Shown here one piece after another: positions 10,178-23,184 of a stretch of 64,000 nt of DNA. The stretch covers positions 831,001 through 895,000 of the forward strand of contig BTPP01000001.1 in NCBI GenBank assembly GCA_037102815.1, in the 5' to 3' direction. Made by a program: the position numbers and the translations under genes. Numbering within the stretch: the first letter of the stretch is position 1; each line of letters starts with the position of its first letter. The stretch is from Neurospora intermedia. Taxonomy: Eukaryota > Ascomycota > Sordariomycetes > Sordariales > Sordariaceae. The notes under the pieces were generated by a model. It was given only the letters and a program-made list of their open reading frames with translations. It was not told the DNA's origin and did not search any database.

Positions 10178-11847
10178 CTATACAGTGTAGCGGAAAAAGG
10201 TGGCATTATCACCCTTCTCGCGCTCCGCAATTTTCTCCTCCTCAGTGTACTCGCTTGGGGGCTTGTACTCGCGGTCCCGGCGAGCGTTCTCGCGCCTGAG
10301 GTAGATGGTCATAAAGGCCGACAGGACAAAAGCCATGACCTGGCAGCCGAGAAGGGTGCCAAAACCCTGGTAGTAGTGGGGAGACTGTTTGGCGAGGAAG
10401 AGGTAAGACGAGATGACACCGCCCAGGTTGCCGAAACCGACGTGCATGGCAATGCCAACACCGCGCTTGAGCGAGCCACCAATGTTGTTGCCGTTCCATG
10501 CGACACCCTGGGGAACGTTGGGGTAGATACCCGAAGCGAGGAAAAAGCAGCCGAGATAGCGGACAGCGGGCGTCCTGGTAGCCATCAACATGATCAAGCC
10601 AATTATACTGCTTGGTCGTTAGCAAGTGTTGCAAAGAAAGATATGAGGTGATACGTACGCCATGCCCATGAAGAACAGCATAAAGATACCACGCTGCTTG
10701 AGCCTATCGGCATACCAACCAGCGCCGATGCAGAAAAGGCAGGCCACCACATAAGGCGGGACAGTCAAAAGCTGACTCTGCTCGGGGCTGAAAGTACCGA
10801 TGCTGTTGATGATGGTAGGCACGAAAAGCGAGTACGAGTACAAGCCAGTGTAAACGCCAATGGTGATGAACATGTGGACCCAGATCTTCCAGTCCTTGAG
10901 GGCTGCAAAGAAATACTTGATGTCGAACTCATCGGCAAGGGAAGAACGATCGCGCTTGAGACGGGCGGCGATCTCCTCACGCTCCTCAGGCTTGAGGAAT
11001 TTGGCGGTCTGAGGGTAGTCGTACATGGCGAAGAAGGCAATGACGGCTGGGAGAAACCATCAGAAAACGCACCGCGTAAAAAGGGAGGACGGGTTGACAT
11101 ACCAATAATAAAAGTCAAGATACCCTCCAAGATGAAGAGCCAGCGCCATCCATTGTAGCCACCGACACCCTTCATCTCCAGGATACCACGAGCCAGAAGA
11201 CCACCGAAAGCACCGGCGGCGGTAGCAGCGGAGAAGAAAATGGCCATGCGGAAACCGCACTCGTGACGTCTGTACCACATGGTAATGCTTGGGTACTGTA
11301 AGTAAATGCGATTTGACGACAAGCAAAAGGGAGATACATACTAGTAGGTGATACCAGGAAAGAGACCTCCCTCGGCAAGACCCAAGCAAGATCGCACTGC
11401 CATCAAGCCATGGTAATTCTGGACAACGCCCATAAGGGTGCAGCAAACACCCCACGCAATCATAATGGATGGGATCCAAATGGACGGGCGGAAACGCTTC
11501 ATGGCCATGTTGGAGGGTACCTCGGCGAGGACGTAGAAGGGGAAGAAGATACCCAACGCATCGTTGTACTTGAGGCCGGTGAGCTTCAAATCCTGCGTAA
11601 GGAGCTCGAGCTTGGCATTGCCGATATTTGTACGATCGAGGAAGGATAGAAGGTATAGCAAGGCGAGGAAGGGGAGTAGCCTGCTATCGATCTTGCGAAG
11701 CAGCTTCTTGGTCCTTTGCTCATCCCAGCCGGCACTTTCCAGAGCGACGTCCTCAGTGTACTCGGGATGGACAGCCTTCTCGTTGTTGACGCTGGAGTTC
11801 TCAGTAGTCGGGACGTCCCGTACGGGTGCGTCATGATCGGCAGCCAT
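10178..11847 (-). CDS. MFS permease, Dal5/allantoate (anion:cation symporter) family
   Basis: Four exons on the minus strand: 11847-11342, 11287-11103, 11046-10659 and 10607-10178, giving 502 aa. Introns are 54, 56 and 51 bp with GTATGT, GTATGT and GTACGT donors; the first acceptor is the AAG at 11290-11288, which restores the family sequence YYITMWYRR. The N-terminal 45 residues are cytosolic and acidic. The first helix is followed by the DRTNIGNAK signature of this family, then the GLAEGGLFPG segment of TM4-5. Twelve membrane helices are expected. Family members (yeast Dal5, Tna1 and fungal relatives) take up allantoate, nicotinate, pantothenate or similar anions across the plasma membrane with protons. 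The substrate here cannot be told from sequence. No metabolic partner gene sits beside it. Confidence 0.93.
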
Positions 11848-12895
11848 GGTGGGTGGTGATTGTGAGGATGTCCGATCTACTTATGAGGTGCAGATAGGTG
11901 TTGGAGTGAAGAACGGTTGGGTTGGTGTGAAGGTGCCAATCGTCTGGGGATAACTGAATGGAAGGGGCCGCCGATTCCCTGGAGAGAAGAGAGGACACGC
12001 AAAGAAAGGGGCCATGATGAGGATGCTCTGGTCCTTATAGTCGGGAAAGACAAACTCAAGGGTTGGAGGTCTTTCATCCGCAGGGCCAGACACCCAAGCA
12101 CATGGAAAATAGAAACAAGGGTATGAGGGTACCTTGAAAGTGGTTGAAGGGGGGTACAGCAGAACACCATATCGCAGCTAGTGCATGGGTGCTACATTAA
12201 GCAGTTAATATGTACATGGTAATCAAGCGTGGACAAGACATTACCCAGTGCCAGTGAGGTACGGTATGCGAGTAGTAGATGATCCTGGTAGCATGGCTTT
12301 CCCATGGTTTCCTGTACTTGTAGCTTGGACCAGGTCCCCTGGCCCCTTTTCACGTCAACATGGGTGGTTTCAGTCTGCTGAGACCAGCAGGCGGAACATG
12401 TCTCTGATCTGTGGAAACACAAGCATTACCGTACTCTGGCAACTCGTTTGATTCGTAGGAAACAGAGGAGAGCGGCGTACGAATTACCGTCACTTACACC
12501 GACTTGTGACCAAGGTCCATTTCGCCGAGAAGTGTCAACGGCAGCGTGCCGGAAGCGGTTCTGTACACTATCCAACATGCGTGCTCGCCAAATATGGGTC
12601 AGTAAGTATTTACCTTGGGAGTGTGAAAAAAAAGGGGGTGAGAAGCGGGACGTTGGTTGAGGCCGAATACGTATGCATGCTTCTTTGCCCGCGGCCGGGC
12701 AACTTTCCAAAGTTGTACCGTACTCTGTCCTGATAAGCCAGCTGCACTTGTGTTTGGTTCACCGATCCCATCTGGATGGAATGGTCCATCTTTCCATCAC
12801 GAAGCGAATGGTACGGAGTATTATTGTTGATAATATCCAGCCATTTGAGGATGAGGTAAGACGGCCTGCAAGCGGTAGACAATCCGGCAGAGAGA

Positions 12896-12911
12896 GGGGG
12901 GGGGGGGGGGG
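12896..12911. repeat. Poly-G run of 16 nt
   Basis: Uninterrupted G16 in the MFS-SRP54 spacer. Confidence 0.95.
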
Positions 12912-15192
12912 TACGGTACAACCTTTGGCTGGGCCTTACTGGTGAGAAATAGACTTGTTGACCTGGGGAAGACGGAATGGTCAATGACAACATTGTTTGG
13001 TTGGATTGGTCCCGCCAACCTTATCCAGCCGCGGGCCGCCAAGATGGCTTGGCTGCAGGGCTCGAGTAGCATCGAGGAGCTTTCCTTTTGCTCGTTAAAC
13101 TCATTTCGATTCGTTTATTCTTGGGCTTGCGCTCGGGCTAACCTTGAGTGTACTTCTGCTTGCAGTTGGACCGCATCTAGACCACATCCTCTTGCAGCCA
13201 CCCACCACCACCCATTCTAACCACATCGTGACCGTCATTCTTTGTTCCTCGACCGGCATATCAACCCTTTTAGTGAGGCACAGCCAGGCTCATCCACTTG
13301 TAGCTTGGGCTCGGCAGCATACCCACAACCTGGATCTGATATTTCATCCGTCTTGGCTGAGATGCCATTGGATGGGATCGAAGCTGTCATGAACGAAGAG
13401 GAAAACTCTGGGACGTGTCCTGTTGCCCATCTCTCCCCCACTCGCTGCCTGCTTCCTACCCAGACCCCTCTTTTTGCAGATTGGCAGTGACAGGAATGGG
13501 CTTGGTATTCACGATGCCCCGCGATGCCCAGAACGCCCAGGACGCCCAAATCTTGAGGAATCTTCCCCCGCACGTGGCGACGACCACAAACGGCGTTCCG
13601 GGTGAAGGCTTCGGGCGGAAGGATAAATGGGAGGTGTATGGGAATGCATCATGCAGTACGCCTTTGTCGAAACGAATTTGAAGCTTGAGTTTCGCAAAAG
13701 TGAGGTCGGGAACCTTGTCCGAGGTGGTGTCAATTTGAGTGCCGATGATGGTGCTTGGGTGTATGTGAATCTGACCATCGTCGTGCGTCCGCCAACGGCG
13801 CAGACAAAGGGTTGTGCGGGGTTGGCAGTCATGACAATTGGGATAGTCTCAGTCAGAACCAGCGGCAGAAAAGTCGTCGTCGTTGTCGTGGATAGGTCGT
13901 CAATGCTTGGCCCTTTTGCGCAACCGAAAGCGCCAAGTGATCGCTCTCGAGGCATTGTCAGCATGGATTAGACAGGCAGGCAGGCATGCAAGGACGCGTT
14001 CATTAGAGTCTGTGGGGAATGCAAGTGGCGGTGGATTTCCGTTGCTGAGGCTCTCCTAGTCCCTCATATCGCAGGCAAACAACGATGGACGACGAGGCCA
14101 GCACTCAGGTACCCGAGCAGGCCAACATAGGTTACTTTTCTTGTGCTTGGTCCAAGAGCCTTGTATCGTACCCCGGGCCAAGGGAATGCTTGGGTTGGGT
14201 ATCACGATGTCGATTGAGGACCAAATCGAGCAAAGCAGGAGAACGCCACTTTGTCGTACGAAGGATGAGCTGAACGAAAAGCGACGAAAAAGGAGAAGTC
14301 ACTGTCCGCCAAGTGGTTGTGGATTACCGCCGCGGGAACGAAAGACTGAAGACGCCGCTCAAAGCAGTCAGTCAGATGGGCGTTCCTAAATTGCCATGAT
14401 TGTTGCCACGATGGTTAGAAGTACCGTTGGATTTAGTTGGATCAATGCCGAGAGCTGTCTGCGCGGGGAGGCACAAGTTCCGATCAACGCAGACTGCCCG
14501 ATTTCCATCATTTCCTTGATTTCTCTACTAGAAAAGAAAAGGAAGGAACGAAAGATTGATGTCGCTCAGACCCATATTCCAATTTCGTGTAACCTTTCAC
14601 GGATCACGGCGGGCGGACGCAGCTGCCATGTCTGTGAACTATGAGAATTTGGGAAGTAGCACCGAGTGGTAGCGGCCGCGACAGCGGATACTTAACGCAG
14701 TTACTGTCATAAATGGCAGGTGCAAGAAATACCACTGCACTGTACTTTAATATCCCGTTAATATTCAAGGGAATGTGAATCTCCCATACCTCTCTAATTT
14801 GCCCAACTCCAGCCTGGAGACAGTATTGTGTGATTGATATTTGCCAATATCAAACTACAAGTAAAACAAGTACACACAAGCAACACTGATTACGTGTATC
14901 ACGCAATATGAGCAATACGGGGAGAAAAGGCCTCGGCAGTTCAAAAAAAGCACACCAAAACAAGAACTGATTGTGTGTATGGAACTTGTGCAAACGGAAA
15001 AGACAGCAATCAAAAGCCTCCACCAGAGTCATGTGAACAATGAGAAGAGGTTGGAGATCCAATAGTTGAAGACAGCTCAGCTCAGCTGGAAAAGAAGGGA
15101 CGACTACGACGTTCAGTCAAAGTTACCCCGGATTTGCATCGCTGGTGGAAACTGCCCCGGATTTTCCTCTTTTACAGGGGACACAGTGGGCA

Positions 15193-15220
15193 CCCCCCCC
15201 CCCCCCCCCCCCCCCCCCCC
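15193..15220. repeat. Poly-C run of 28 nt
   Basis: Uninterrupted C28 followed by GCCCGCCGGGCC, a G-quadruplex or triplex-prone stretch on the opposite strand. The exact length is uncertain in any assembly. Confidence 0.95.
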
Positions 15221-18200
15221 GCCCGCCGGGCCCAGGCCTTGGCCCTTTCCGTTACTTCTCAACTCCACCAGGCAACTACCTCACAGGGATCAGCTCTTTT
15301 TCATGGCCATACCTCTAGCATGCCAAGGGAAGCTTTAAGTGCCACCATTCTCCTCCTCTTGTTTTCCATTTGACTCCATCTTAACTCCATCGACGACTCC
15401 AGTTTCCCCAGTTCATCACCTCGAGGTGCTACGAACGAAACCTCAAACCCCAGACCCAACCAGAGAGGCTAGCAATGTAGCCGATGCTGCCTGAGATCTC
15501 TTCTCATTTCTGCTTCTACACATTCTTCACACCTCAAGAACCACTTCAGATTGTGGATTCTCTTGGCATGTTTCTCTAGTTCTGCCCTAGCCACGTCTAG
15601 ATCAACCGTTTGACCCAACTCTCCAACTGAACTTCAACCACGCCAAGCTTCCAGTTCATGCTCCGCTCCAACGGAGGCTTCTCCTCTTTTTGTCCAGAAA
15701 ACACACTACCGCCTTGGCTTTCACATTGAGGCAAGTCTTACAGAATAATACACCCCCCATCTTTGTACCTGGATTACGTGGAATACTTGAAAGACTTTTG
15801 ATGACATTTTGGAGTTCTCGGGCTGTTAGAACCGCATCACAAAGGGGAACTTAAGAGACTTGGGAACTGCCGTGTGAAGCCAAGAGCTAGAAACCCCCTA
15901 CATCCCTTCAAGATGCCACTATTGTCACCGCGACCTCAGACTTACCGCGCACTACCAGTAGGCGATTCCTTGACCGTTGTTCCTCCTCAGTGGCGGTGAC
16001 CCCTTGGACAGATACGATTTGTTGGAGACTTCTTTCCCCGCCAGCTCCCAAGATATCAGACACGTCAGGATTATGGCGCGTTAACCTATATGATTTCTCC
16101 AAGACAATACTCTACCACATCGCAGCAGGCTTGGCCTACGATGAAATCCAGTCATGATAGCGAGCGCAATCCGCCCGTCCGAAATCCCATCGGTCGGGAC
16201 CTAATGGCTTCATCATGGCACGATACCCAACGGAGCCAGCCCCTGTGAGTTTGCATTGCACATCGGCGTGTATACCTTGCCACGCTGAGTCCATGGTCTT
16301 TTAGCGGGAGCCGGCAGTCCAGTGAATGGCATGAAAGGTTGGAAGTGTCCATGCGGCGTACGTGACGGTAATCAGAGCATTGCCGGGTTGTTTTTCTTTT
16401 TCAGGCTCGCAAGCCCGGTTTCCCCAGATTCTCCAAACTCCCCAATCCCCAAGCTTCTCATCACATTGAAGATCGGAGCAGCGGAGTTCACATAATCACA
16501 TCTGGGCAATTTTGCCACGCGGCATCTGCGAATTGTCTCGAAGATCTGAGTGGATGGCGCATCGCATCGAACTGGAAAACACACGGTATCGTCGCATTCT
16601 GTTTCTTCTATTGTCAATCTGGCATGACAGCATGGCACCCCTTCCCCCGGTATTTCTCTCGAGCCTTCGGACAGAATTGACAGGAGCAGGGTTGCGGATA
16701 ACGACCGCGAATGCGATCGAATTTTGACGCTTTGCCGAAACAGATTGTCAAACCCAAGAAACAGCTGTCATCGAGCTGGAACCGCATCGTGCTTCTGCTT
16801 CTACCCTTTGGCTCGACCATGACGTATCCGGACGGGCGGTGGCATAATGGCATGTTGCGCAAGGGCATTTATCTTCTCTGATCGAGTGAAAACCGCTTTT
16901 CGCAGACAAGCGAGGGGTTGTCTTTGATTGAAATAACTCGGTCAGGGTGAGGCGCTGAGGTGACACCTCTTGACCCAGACCCTTCAAAACAGCTCACTTT
17001 TAAGTTCTATCTGGTCAAGTCAAAACACAAAAGGGTTCGTCACAATTTCGATTTGTTGGGACGACAGGCTTGCTCAAGATGTTTCGGACCATCCCGTTTC
17101 ACGCAGCATTCAGGTCTTTGTGCAACACATGTAACGAGGTGTTCCAAGACCAGCATGCCCATATTGTCGCTGTCGGTCTTGAAAAGCAAGGCTTGGGACC
17201 GAGATCTTTTACTCCGAATGGTCGGCTGCTCCGGCCGATTGCATACTTGACAGATGCTGGGGAGTAGGTATCATTACAATGCCAGAGATTATGATGGAAT
17301 TTCTATCCGGAGCCGAGAAGAGATCGATGTTGGGTTCGTAAACCAACTACATGGTCGTTCCATCGTACCTGTGTTCCATGTAAGCTGTTGCCCATGCTCG
17401 CTGCCCGTCAACAAATCCCAACCACCAGGGGGGTATTACGTGTGTTGCAGTGAATACCACGCTTATATCCGTGCCTTTGCTGAATCAACATGGTACCTTT
17501 AGACATGGGAAAGGCCGCACAACAAACACAAGAAACACAACAAGGGATCTGCGTGGCCCTGTCCCGTACGAAAAAGTTGTTGTTACCTGTGCTACGTAGC
17601 ACCAAAGTCCAAGAGCACGGAGCACACAGAGCACTCACGCACCAAACCCTGACGGGCGGATATGCTTCCAAGCCTTCCAGGGCTCTGGATAAATGGAGTA
17701 GCGCCGTGCGTCTCGCAGATGGTGTTACAGCTTTTCTAGCCTACCTTCCATGACTTCAAACCCGAGAGGAAGGATAGGTCAGCGGCACCAGCGTTCTGTC
17801 GCATCTGTCGCAAAAAGTGGTTGCAATGAGCAATCCGTCAGTCCGACTGATGAACCAATGCCCGACGGGTGCCGAGTGTCTTACCACGTGTGTGGTTACG
17901 ATGGTTAATTACTTGCGCGTCTGCGCCGCTCCATAGATGAAAGGATGGGTAGAGTGGCACGGTGGGTAGGATGCACCATCGGTTAAGCGTAAAAACATGG
18001 AAATGAAGTCTCATTAAAACGAATTTTCCATGTTGCGTCTGAAAAAATACAAGCATCCACACAGACATGAGCATGACGCTTATTCATCCCGATTGATAGA
18101 ATAGGGGTTTGAGGGTTAGAGGGGGACTGTGGAAGGATTCGAAGGATTGGAAGTGATTTCTCGAAACAACGGAACAGAACAGATAGATAGACTGAAAGTA

Positions 18201-18997
18201 AAATGACTGGAGTGTCACTGCATGCCGTTACTGCATTAATTCGGAACGGCGATCCCGAAGTTCGAGACGACACATTTTTAGTAACCTGCTGCCCACACGT
18301 CCAGTCATTATAGTTATTGAAACCGGCAGCATCTTGAGTAAACCAACGTCGGAAAGCCATGAGCGATAATGCTGTTGGTCGCGATTCTAGGTCAGATGTA
18401 TCCGCACAGATTAAAATGTTTCAGTTCATGACGATTCATCATCCAACGAGAAGACTCCGTACAGGTTCGCTAGTTCGTCTTTTCCTCTCTCTGGCAGTGG
18501 ATCAAAAACCATAGTTGTACTCATCGGGACGAGTTCGGCGGCTTGACTGTAAACCTGGTAACAAGCACGATTCTGCAGGAATCCTAGCAGACCTACCTGA
18601 TAAACTGATTGTTCAGACTCAACGTGATCACACAGCAGGAACCTCGCTGCATCTCAGGTTCATGCCTACCTTGCCAGAAAAGCTTTTCATATACTTGTGG
18701 ATAACAACTATGGGCCAAGGCAAGAGAGAGTTGAGGTAGGTGTTCGTGGGGTTTCCTGGTTCGAGGGTTTTGCCAAGTCGAGATGGGGGTCTGTCTGTCT
18801 AGAGGTAGTGTCTTGTCGTGTGTCGCTTGTGACTTTGAGATCGAAGTGGCGGATCGGTGGGAGAGACACGATGCTCGTAATAGGGCCAGGGAACTATTCG
18901 ACCGTTTAGATCATGGAGCTTGAACTGTTTCCTTGTCACGACATGGAGTCATCTCTTGCTCTCCTGGCATGGCCCTCCCTCCTTTCCAGAGTTGTCG

Positions 18998-19022
18998 CTT
19001 ATCGCTTATCGCTTATCACTTA
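18998..19022 (-). promoter_or_regulatory. Cluster of GATAA words upstream of SRP54
   Basis: Four near-tandem TTATC/TTAT units spaced 7 bp apart give CGATAAG and TGATAAG words on the minus strand, the core bound by GATA zinc-finger factors. The cluster lies about 450 bp before the SRP54 start. Function is inferred only from the motif and clustering. Confidence 0.35.
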
Positions 19023-19473
19023 TACAGATAACGCTCTGGCAGCCGTCGGACAACTGTTTCAAACCGCCAGGTACCGCCAAGGCCAGAACTTCAACAAACG
19101 CCAAGCTCTGTTCACCGCCCGTGGGGTCCAGGCAGGCCTAGCGGAGAACTGCCCCACCATAATCCGCCTGCCAATCGTTCCGGGGCCCCGATGCCCGTCC
19201 GCGCGGCGGTCCTGAGCTTGCCAAGCAACTGCAGTGGAAGTTGTCCGTTTCAATGCAGAGCACCGAGTGGCCACCGACCGATGACCGAAGCGCATCACTT
19301 CCACTTGTGACTGAGCAACAACTACCACCACCCACCAATTACCCACAACCGAACGACCTCTGACCAGATACTACCCACGTCTTCGAACACAACGACGGCG
19401 ACGACGATTTCCTAGAAACAACACAACTTTTATACCCCTAGTCGGCTTCAAAGCCGCCACATAATCAGCAGCC

Positions 19474-21125
19474 ATGGTTTTGCAAGATCTAGGTCGCCGC
19501 ATCAATGCGGCCGTTAGCGACCTAACACGCGCCCCCAACCTCGACGAGAAGGTAAGCTTGGATATCTATCCCGTTGTCTGGTCTTCCCCGGACTGCGTTT
19601 GGTCGATGCCGTCACATACCCTAGCAGTCACCCAGTCCAGATCGCTGACCATCTTTATCATCAACAGGCCTTCGATGGCATGCTCAAGGAGATCTGCTCT
19701 GCCCTTCTCGAGGCCGATGTCAACGTCCGTCTCGTCGGTCAACTACGCAAATCGATCAAGTCCACAGTCAACTTCAAGGAACTACCACCGGCCGTCAACA
19801 AGAAGCGATTGATCCAGAAAGCCGTCTTCGATGAACTCGTCCGTCTCGTCGACCCCCATGCCGAGCCCTTCAAGCCAAAGAAGGGCAAGTCCAACGTTAT
19901 CATGTTTGTCGGTCTCCAGGGTGCTGGTAAGACGACAACATGTACAAAGCTTGCCAGGCATTACCAGTCGCGTGGTTTCCGCGTCGGTCTTGTCTGCGCT
20001 GATACCTTTCGTGCCGGTGCCTTCGACCAGCTGAAGCAGAACGCGACCAAGGCCAAGATCCCTTACTACGGCAGTTTGACGGAAACGGATCCCGTAGTGG
20101 TGGCGCGCGATGGTGTGGACAAGTTCAAGAAGGAAAAGTTCGAGATCATCATCGTCGATACGTCGGGTCGTCACAGGCAAGAGGAGGCGCTCTTCCAGGA
20201 AATGATGGACATTCAGACGGCAGTCAAGCCAGACGAGACCATCATGGTGCTCGATGCCTCTATCGGTCAACAAGCCGAAGCCCAAGCCAAGGCCTTCAAG
20301 GAGGCTGCCGACTTTGGTGCCATTATCATCACCAAGACCGATGGCCACGCCGCGGGTGGTGGTGCAATCTCGGCCGTCGCCGCCACCCACACTCCCATCG
20401 TCTTCATCGGTACTGGTGAGCACATGCTCGACTTGGAGCGCTTCGTACCCAACAACTTCATCAGCAAACTCCTCGGCATGGGTGACATGGCTGGCCTCGT
20501 CGAACACGTTCAGTCCCTCAAGCTCGACCAGAAGGACACCATCAAGCACATCACTGAGGGTATCTTCACCATCCGCGACCTGCGTGACCAGCTGCAGAAC
20601 ATCATGAAGATGGGTCCCCTCAGCAAGATGGCTGGCATGATCCCAGGAATGAGCAACATGATGCAGAACATGGACGACGAGGAGGGCTCGCTCAAGCTCA
20701 AGCGCATGATCTACATCTGCGACAGCATGACGGACAAGGAACTCGACAGCGACGGCAAGATCTTCATTGACCAACCGACGCGTATGACGCGTGTTGCCAG
20801 GGGTTCCGGCACAACGGTCAGAGAGGTTGAAGACCTGCTTACCCAGCAGCGCATGATGGCTGGCATGGCGAAGAAGATGGGCGGCAACATGAAGAACATG
20901 CAGCGCGCCCAGAGCGCCATGGGAGGCGGCAACAAGGCGCAACAGCTGGCTGCCATGCAGAAGCGTCTGCAGAGCATGGGCGGCGGTGGCCAAGATATGG
21001 GCGGCCTGATGAAGATGCTTGGCGGCATGGGCGGCGGTGGTGGTATGGGTGGGATGGACATGAATGCCATGATGAAACAGATGAGCGGGTTGATGGGAGG
21101 TGGCGGTGGACGTGGGAGGAGGTAA
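19474..21125 (+). CDS. SRP54: Signal recognition particle 54 kDa subunit (SRP54)
   Basis: Exons 19474-19551 and 19668-21125 encode 511 aa; the intron has a GTAAGC donor, a GCTGAC branch and an ACAG acceptor, phase 0. SRP54 is the GTPase of the cytosolic signal recognition particle: it binds signal sequences of nascent secretory proteins and docks at the SRP receptor on the ER. Exon 1 starts the N domain ([13 protein letters not shown]). The G domain carries the P-loop [10 protein letters not shown] at about 108-117, the [11 protein letters not shown] element, the G3 motif DTSGRH at about 190-195 and the G4 motif TKTDG at about 248-252. The C-terminal M domain from about residue 300 is rich in Met, with a Met/Gly-rich tail ending in GRGRR. 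Length and order match the eukaryotic family. Confidence 0.98.
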
Positions 21126-22242
21126 AAGGTTCAATGGAAAAAAAAGGGGTGTGTGTCAGTTGGTCGATCGACTTTTAATGGGTTCTTTTTCTTTGCTAAT
21201 GCGTCGTCGTCGATTTCGTCGATTTCGTTCAATTCTTTTCCTTTATGACAGCAGCAGCAGCAAAAGAGCTTGCATCATTCTGGCGTCTGGAGTACTTATT
21301 GTAACAACATACAACAAATAACGGGAAACTTGACTTGGCTTGGGGACACGCGGTTGGATGATTATAGCAAGCCAGGCCGGGACTGTTTTTCTTTGATTAT
21401 CTAAAACCTACCTTAATCATGATCCTGACAGCGAGACCCGGAGATGATTTTAAATGCTGCCTCTAAGGCGATGTCCAATGTGAACGCTGTTTGATATGAG
21501 TACGACGAGTGAGGGCTAGAGGCATTTGAACCCTGTGAATGTCTCAACCGCGTGGCACTTATCTCGGCGAGACTGCGATTACTCTGACGTCGATTTTCCT
21601 TTCCTACGCTTTTACATGGCTTTGATTTTTTTTTTGTCCTCTTTTTCTTTGTTTGTCTATTGTTCGAGATGCGTTTCGACAACCGTCTGTCATCCCTCTT
21701 TCGGCTGGTTTACTTATGTCTGACTTGTTCATGGGCCTCGCGGTCAACTGAATTCTTGCATGACTAGTCCCAAAAGATCCCTTGATACAATACAGACTAG
21801 ACGGCAGAGTTTGGGATGTATAAATTCGATACTCGTGCCTGCTGCTGCTGTGGTCATGTAGGCTTAGGCATGCTTCATCAACACAACTCAACATCCACCG
21901 CAAGCGTAAGATTAAGTGGGAGGGGGGAGATGGGAGGGAGAAGAACCGAGATACCCCTAGAAGAAGTGGTAGAAGGAGGACTTGACTCTGAGTTTCGTTC
22001 GTTAAGTCCGGTTCACCGTCATGCTTGTATTTTATCGTCTAGTTCCTTTTAACATCTATCCCTAAAATCTCAATTCTAATGCCGTAATATGCCTTTTAGT
22101 ATCCAAAGCGCCTGAATATCACCGTCCTTTTGGTTTCACAACTCGAGGCCCTTCCACCACATCACCCCCTTTCTTACCCTCGAGTCGATTTCCAACCCAG
22201 CTACCTGTACGTCCCTCCCCATCACCAAACAACATGCGTCCC
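21126..22242. other. Convergent intergenic region
   Basis: It lies between the 3' ends of SRP54 and the DUF829 gene, so it should hold both 3' untranslated regions. T-rich stretches are present near 21190-21250 and 21600-21660. No gene supported. Confidence 0.45.
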
Positions 22243-23184
22243 TCACAACCCACCAACCGCCTCCCTCCAAGTCTTCGCCACCGCCCTCCAATACTGCTCC
22301 GAATGCATTCTCATATGCCCCACATGCGGCGTCCCCTCAAACAAGTCCATATCCACCTCATACCCCCTCTGCCTCGCCTGCGCCGCATGTTTCTCAATAT
22401 CCTCCCAATAAATAATATCGTCCTCCTTCGAATACAGATACAACCTCCTCGCTTCTCTTTCACACAGCTCCTCATTATTCACCGCCGCCACACTATACGC
22501 CGCCGCGCTCGACGCGCCAATCAACCACCCGAAGCCATGCAGCGCCGCCAGGAACATGCACGCCATCGCTTGCGTGACGATGAACGGCACGCAGCCCGGC
22601 AAGTATCCTGATGCTCCCAAAGCCATGGCGCGTGACCATGGCCCGGCGTTTTGTAGGAAGGAAGTGCTTCCTGGTGTGGAATCGAGGACGAGCATGTGAT
22701 GAGGAAAGCATTGGCCGAAACGTTGGCGGTAGGCGTTCAAAGTCGCGGCGAAGTACATCCCGCCGGTGTTGGACATGACTTGTACTAGGATTTTGTTGTT
22801 GTTGTCGTTGATGGGCGAAGTCTCGAGAGAACCGAAGCAAGCGGAGATGACGGGGGTCATGGCTTTGGAACGGGCTTCGAGGGTTTGGTAAAGGCAGCGC
22901 ATGATGGGGCAGAGGACCACGACGAGTTTTGCGCCCGGAAAGAGGGCGCGGTACCCGTCGACGTACTTGGCGAGGTGTTTGGGGCGGGCGTCGCCCCAGC
23001 CGTAAAGGAGGATGGTGGTTGGGTCTGTACTTGTACTTGTACTTGTGCTTGTGCTAGGGGAAGGGGGAGCTTCTTCGGAGAGGTAGTAGATTTGTTCTGT
23101 GAGGCGCTTGAAGCCCGGTCCCAAGGGGGATGGTTTTTCGTTGTGGGTCACGACGACGGCGTCGACGAGGACTTGTTCGGACAT
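22243..23184 (-). CDS. DUF829 / PaxU-like (TMEM53 family) protein, 313 aa
   Basis: A single-exon gene. The protein has the DUF829 architecture, an alpha/beta-hydrolase-like fold: GWGDARPKH at about 62-70 after the first strand, a putative nucleophile turn MSNTGG at about 137-142, LDSTPG at about 167-172 and a late HVGH at about 287-290, giving a possible Ser-Asp-His set. Fungal relatives include PaxU, named from the paxilline cluster, and animal relatives are TMEM53 proteins of the nuclear envelope; biochemical activity is poorly defined. A Ser-Thr repeat at about 43-53 is encoded by a short hexamer repeat and may vary in length. No prenyltransferase or terpene genes lie nearby, so this is not part of an indole-diterpene cluster. 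Confidence 0.9.
   Translation of the reverse strand: MSEQVLVDAVVVTHNEKPSPLGPGFKRLTEQIYYLSEEAPPSPSTSTSTSTSTDPTTILLYGWGDARPKHLAKYVDGYRALFPGAKLVVVLCPIMRCLYQTLEARSKAMTPVISACFGSLETSPINDNNNKILVQVMSNTGGMYFAATLNAYRQRFGQCFPHHMLVLDSTPGSTSFLQNAGPWSRAMALGASGYLPGCVPFIVTQAMACMFLAALHGFGWLIGASSAAAYSVAAVNNEELCEREARRLYLYSKEDDIIYWEDIEKHAAQARQRGYEVDMDLFEGTPHVGHMRMHSEQYWRAVAKTWREAVGGL

Larger units (their letters stand above)
11848..19473. other. 7.6-kb stretch without a convincing gene
   Basis: The stretch lies between the divergent MFS and SRP54 genes. It contains a G16 run (12896-12911), a C28 run (15193-15220), C/T-rich leader-like sequence around 15240-15700, and a cluster of TTATC (GATAA) words at 18998-19022. 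Short open frames on both strands (for example 13509-13971 on either strand and 17983-18360 minus) lack a family match or a coherent splice pattern. It may hold long untranslated leaders, non-coding transcripts or a gene with small exons that I cannot resolve. Confidence 0.5.

Noticed and set aside
10025-10651. Plus-strand frame of 208 codons
   Set aside because: Antisense to the last exon of the MFS permease; no domain features.
13509-13971. Open frames on both strands (151 minus, 114 plus)
   Set aside because: Neither strand is preferred and no domain is visible, so I could not support a gene.
17983-18360. Minus-strand frame of 125 codons
   Set aside because: The first half looks mildly coding-like but has no family, and the rest resembles untranslated sequence.
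19782-21134. Long minus-strand open frame (450 codons) opposite SRP54
   Set aside because: It is a shadow of the SRP54 coding sequence: rich in His/Leu because of codon bias on the other strand, with no domain.
22130-22611. Plus-strand frames rich in Pro, His and Arg
   Set aside because: Shadow of the DUF829 gene on the minus strand.
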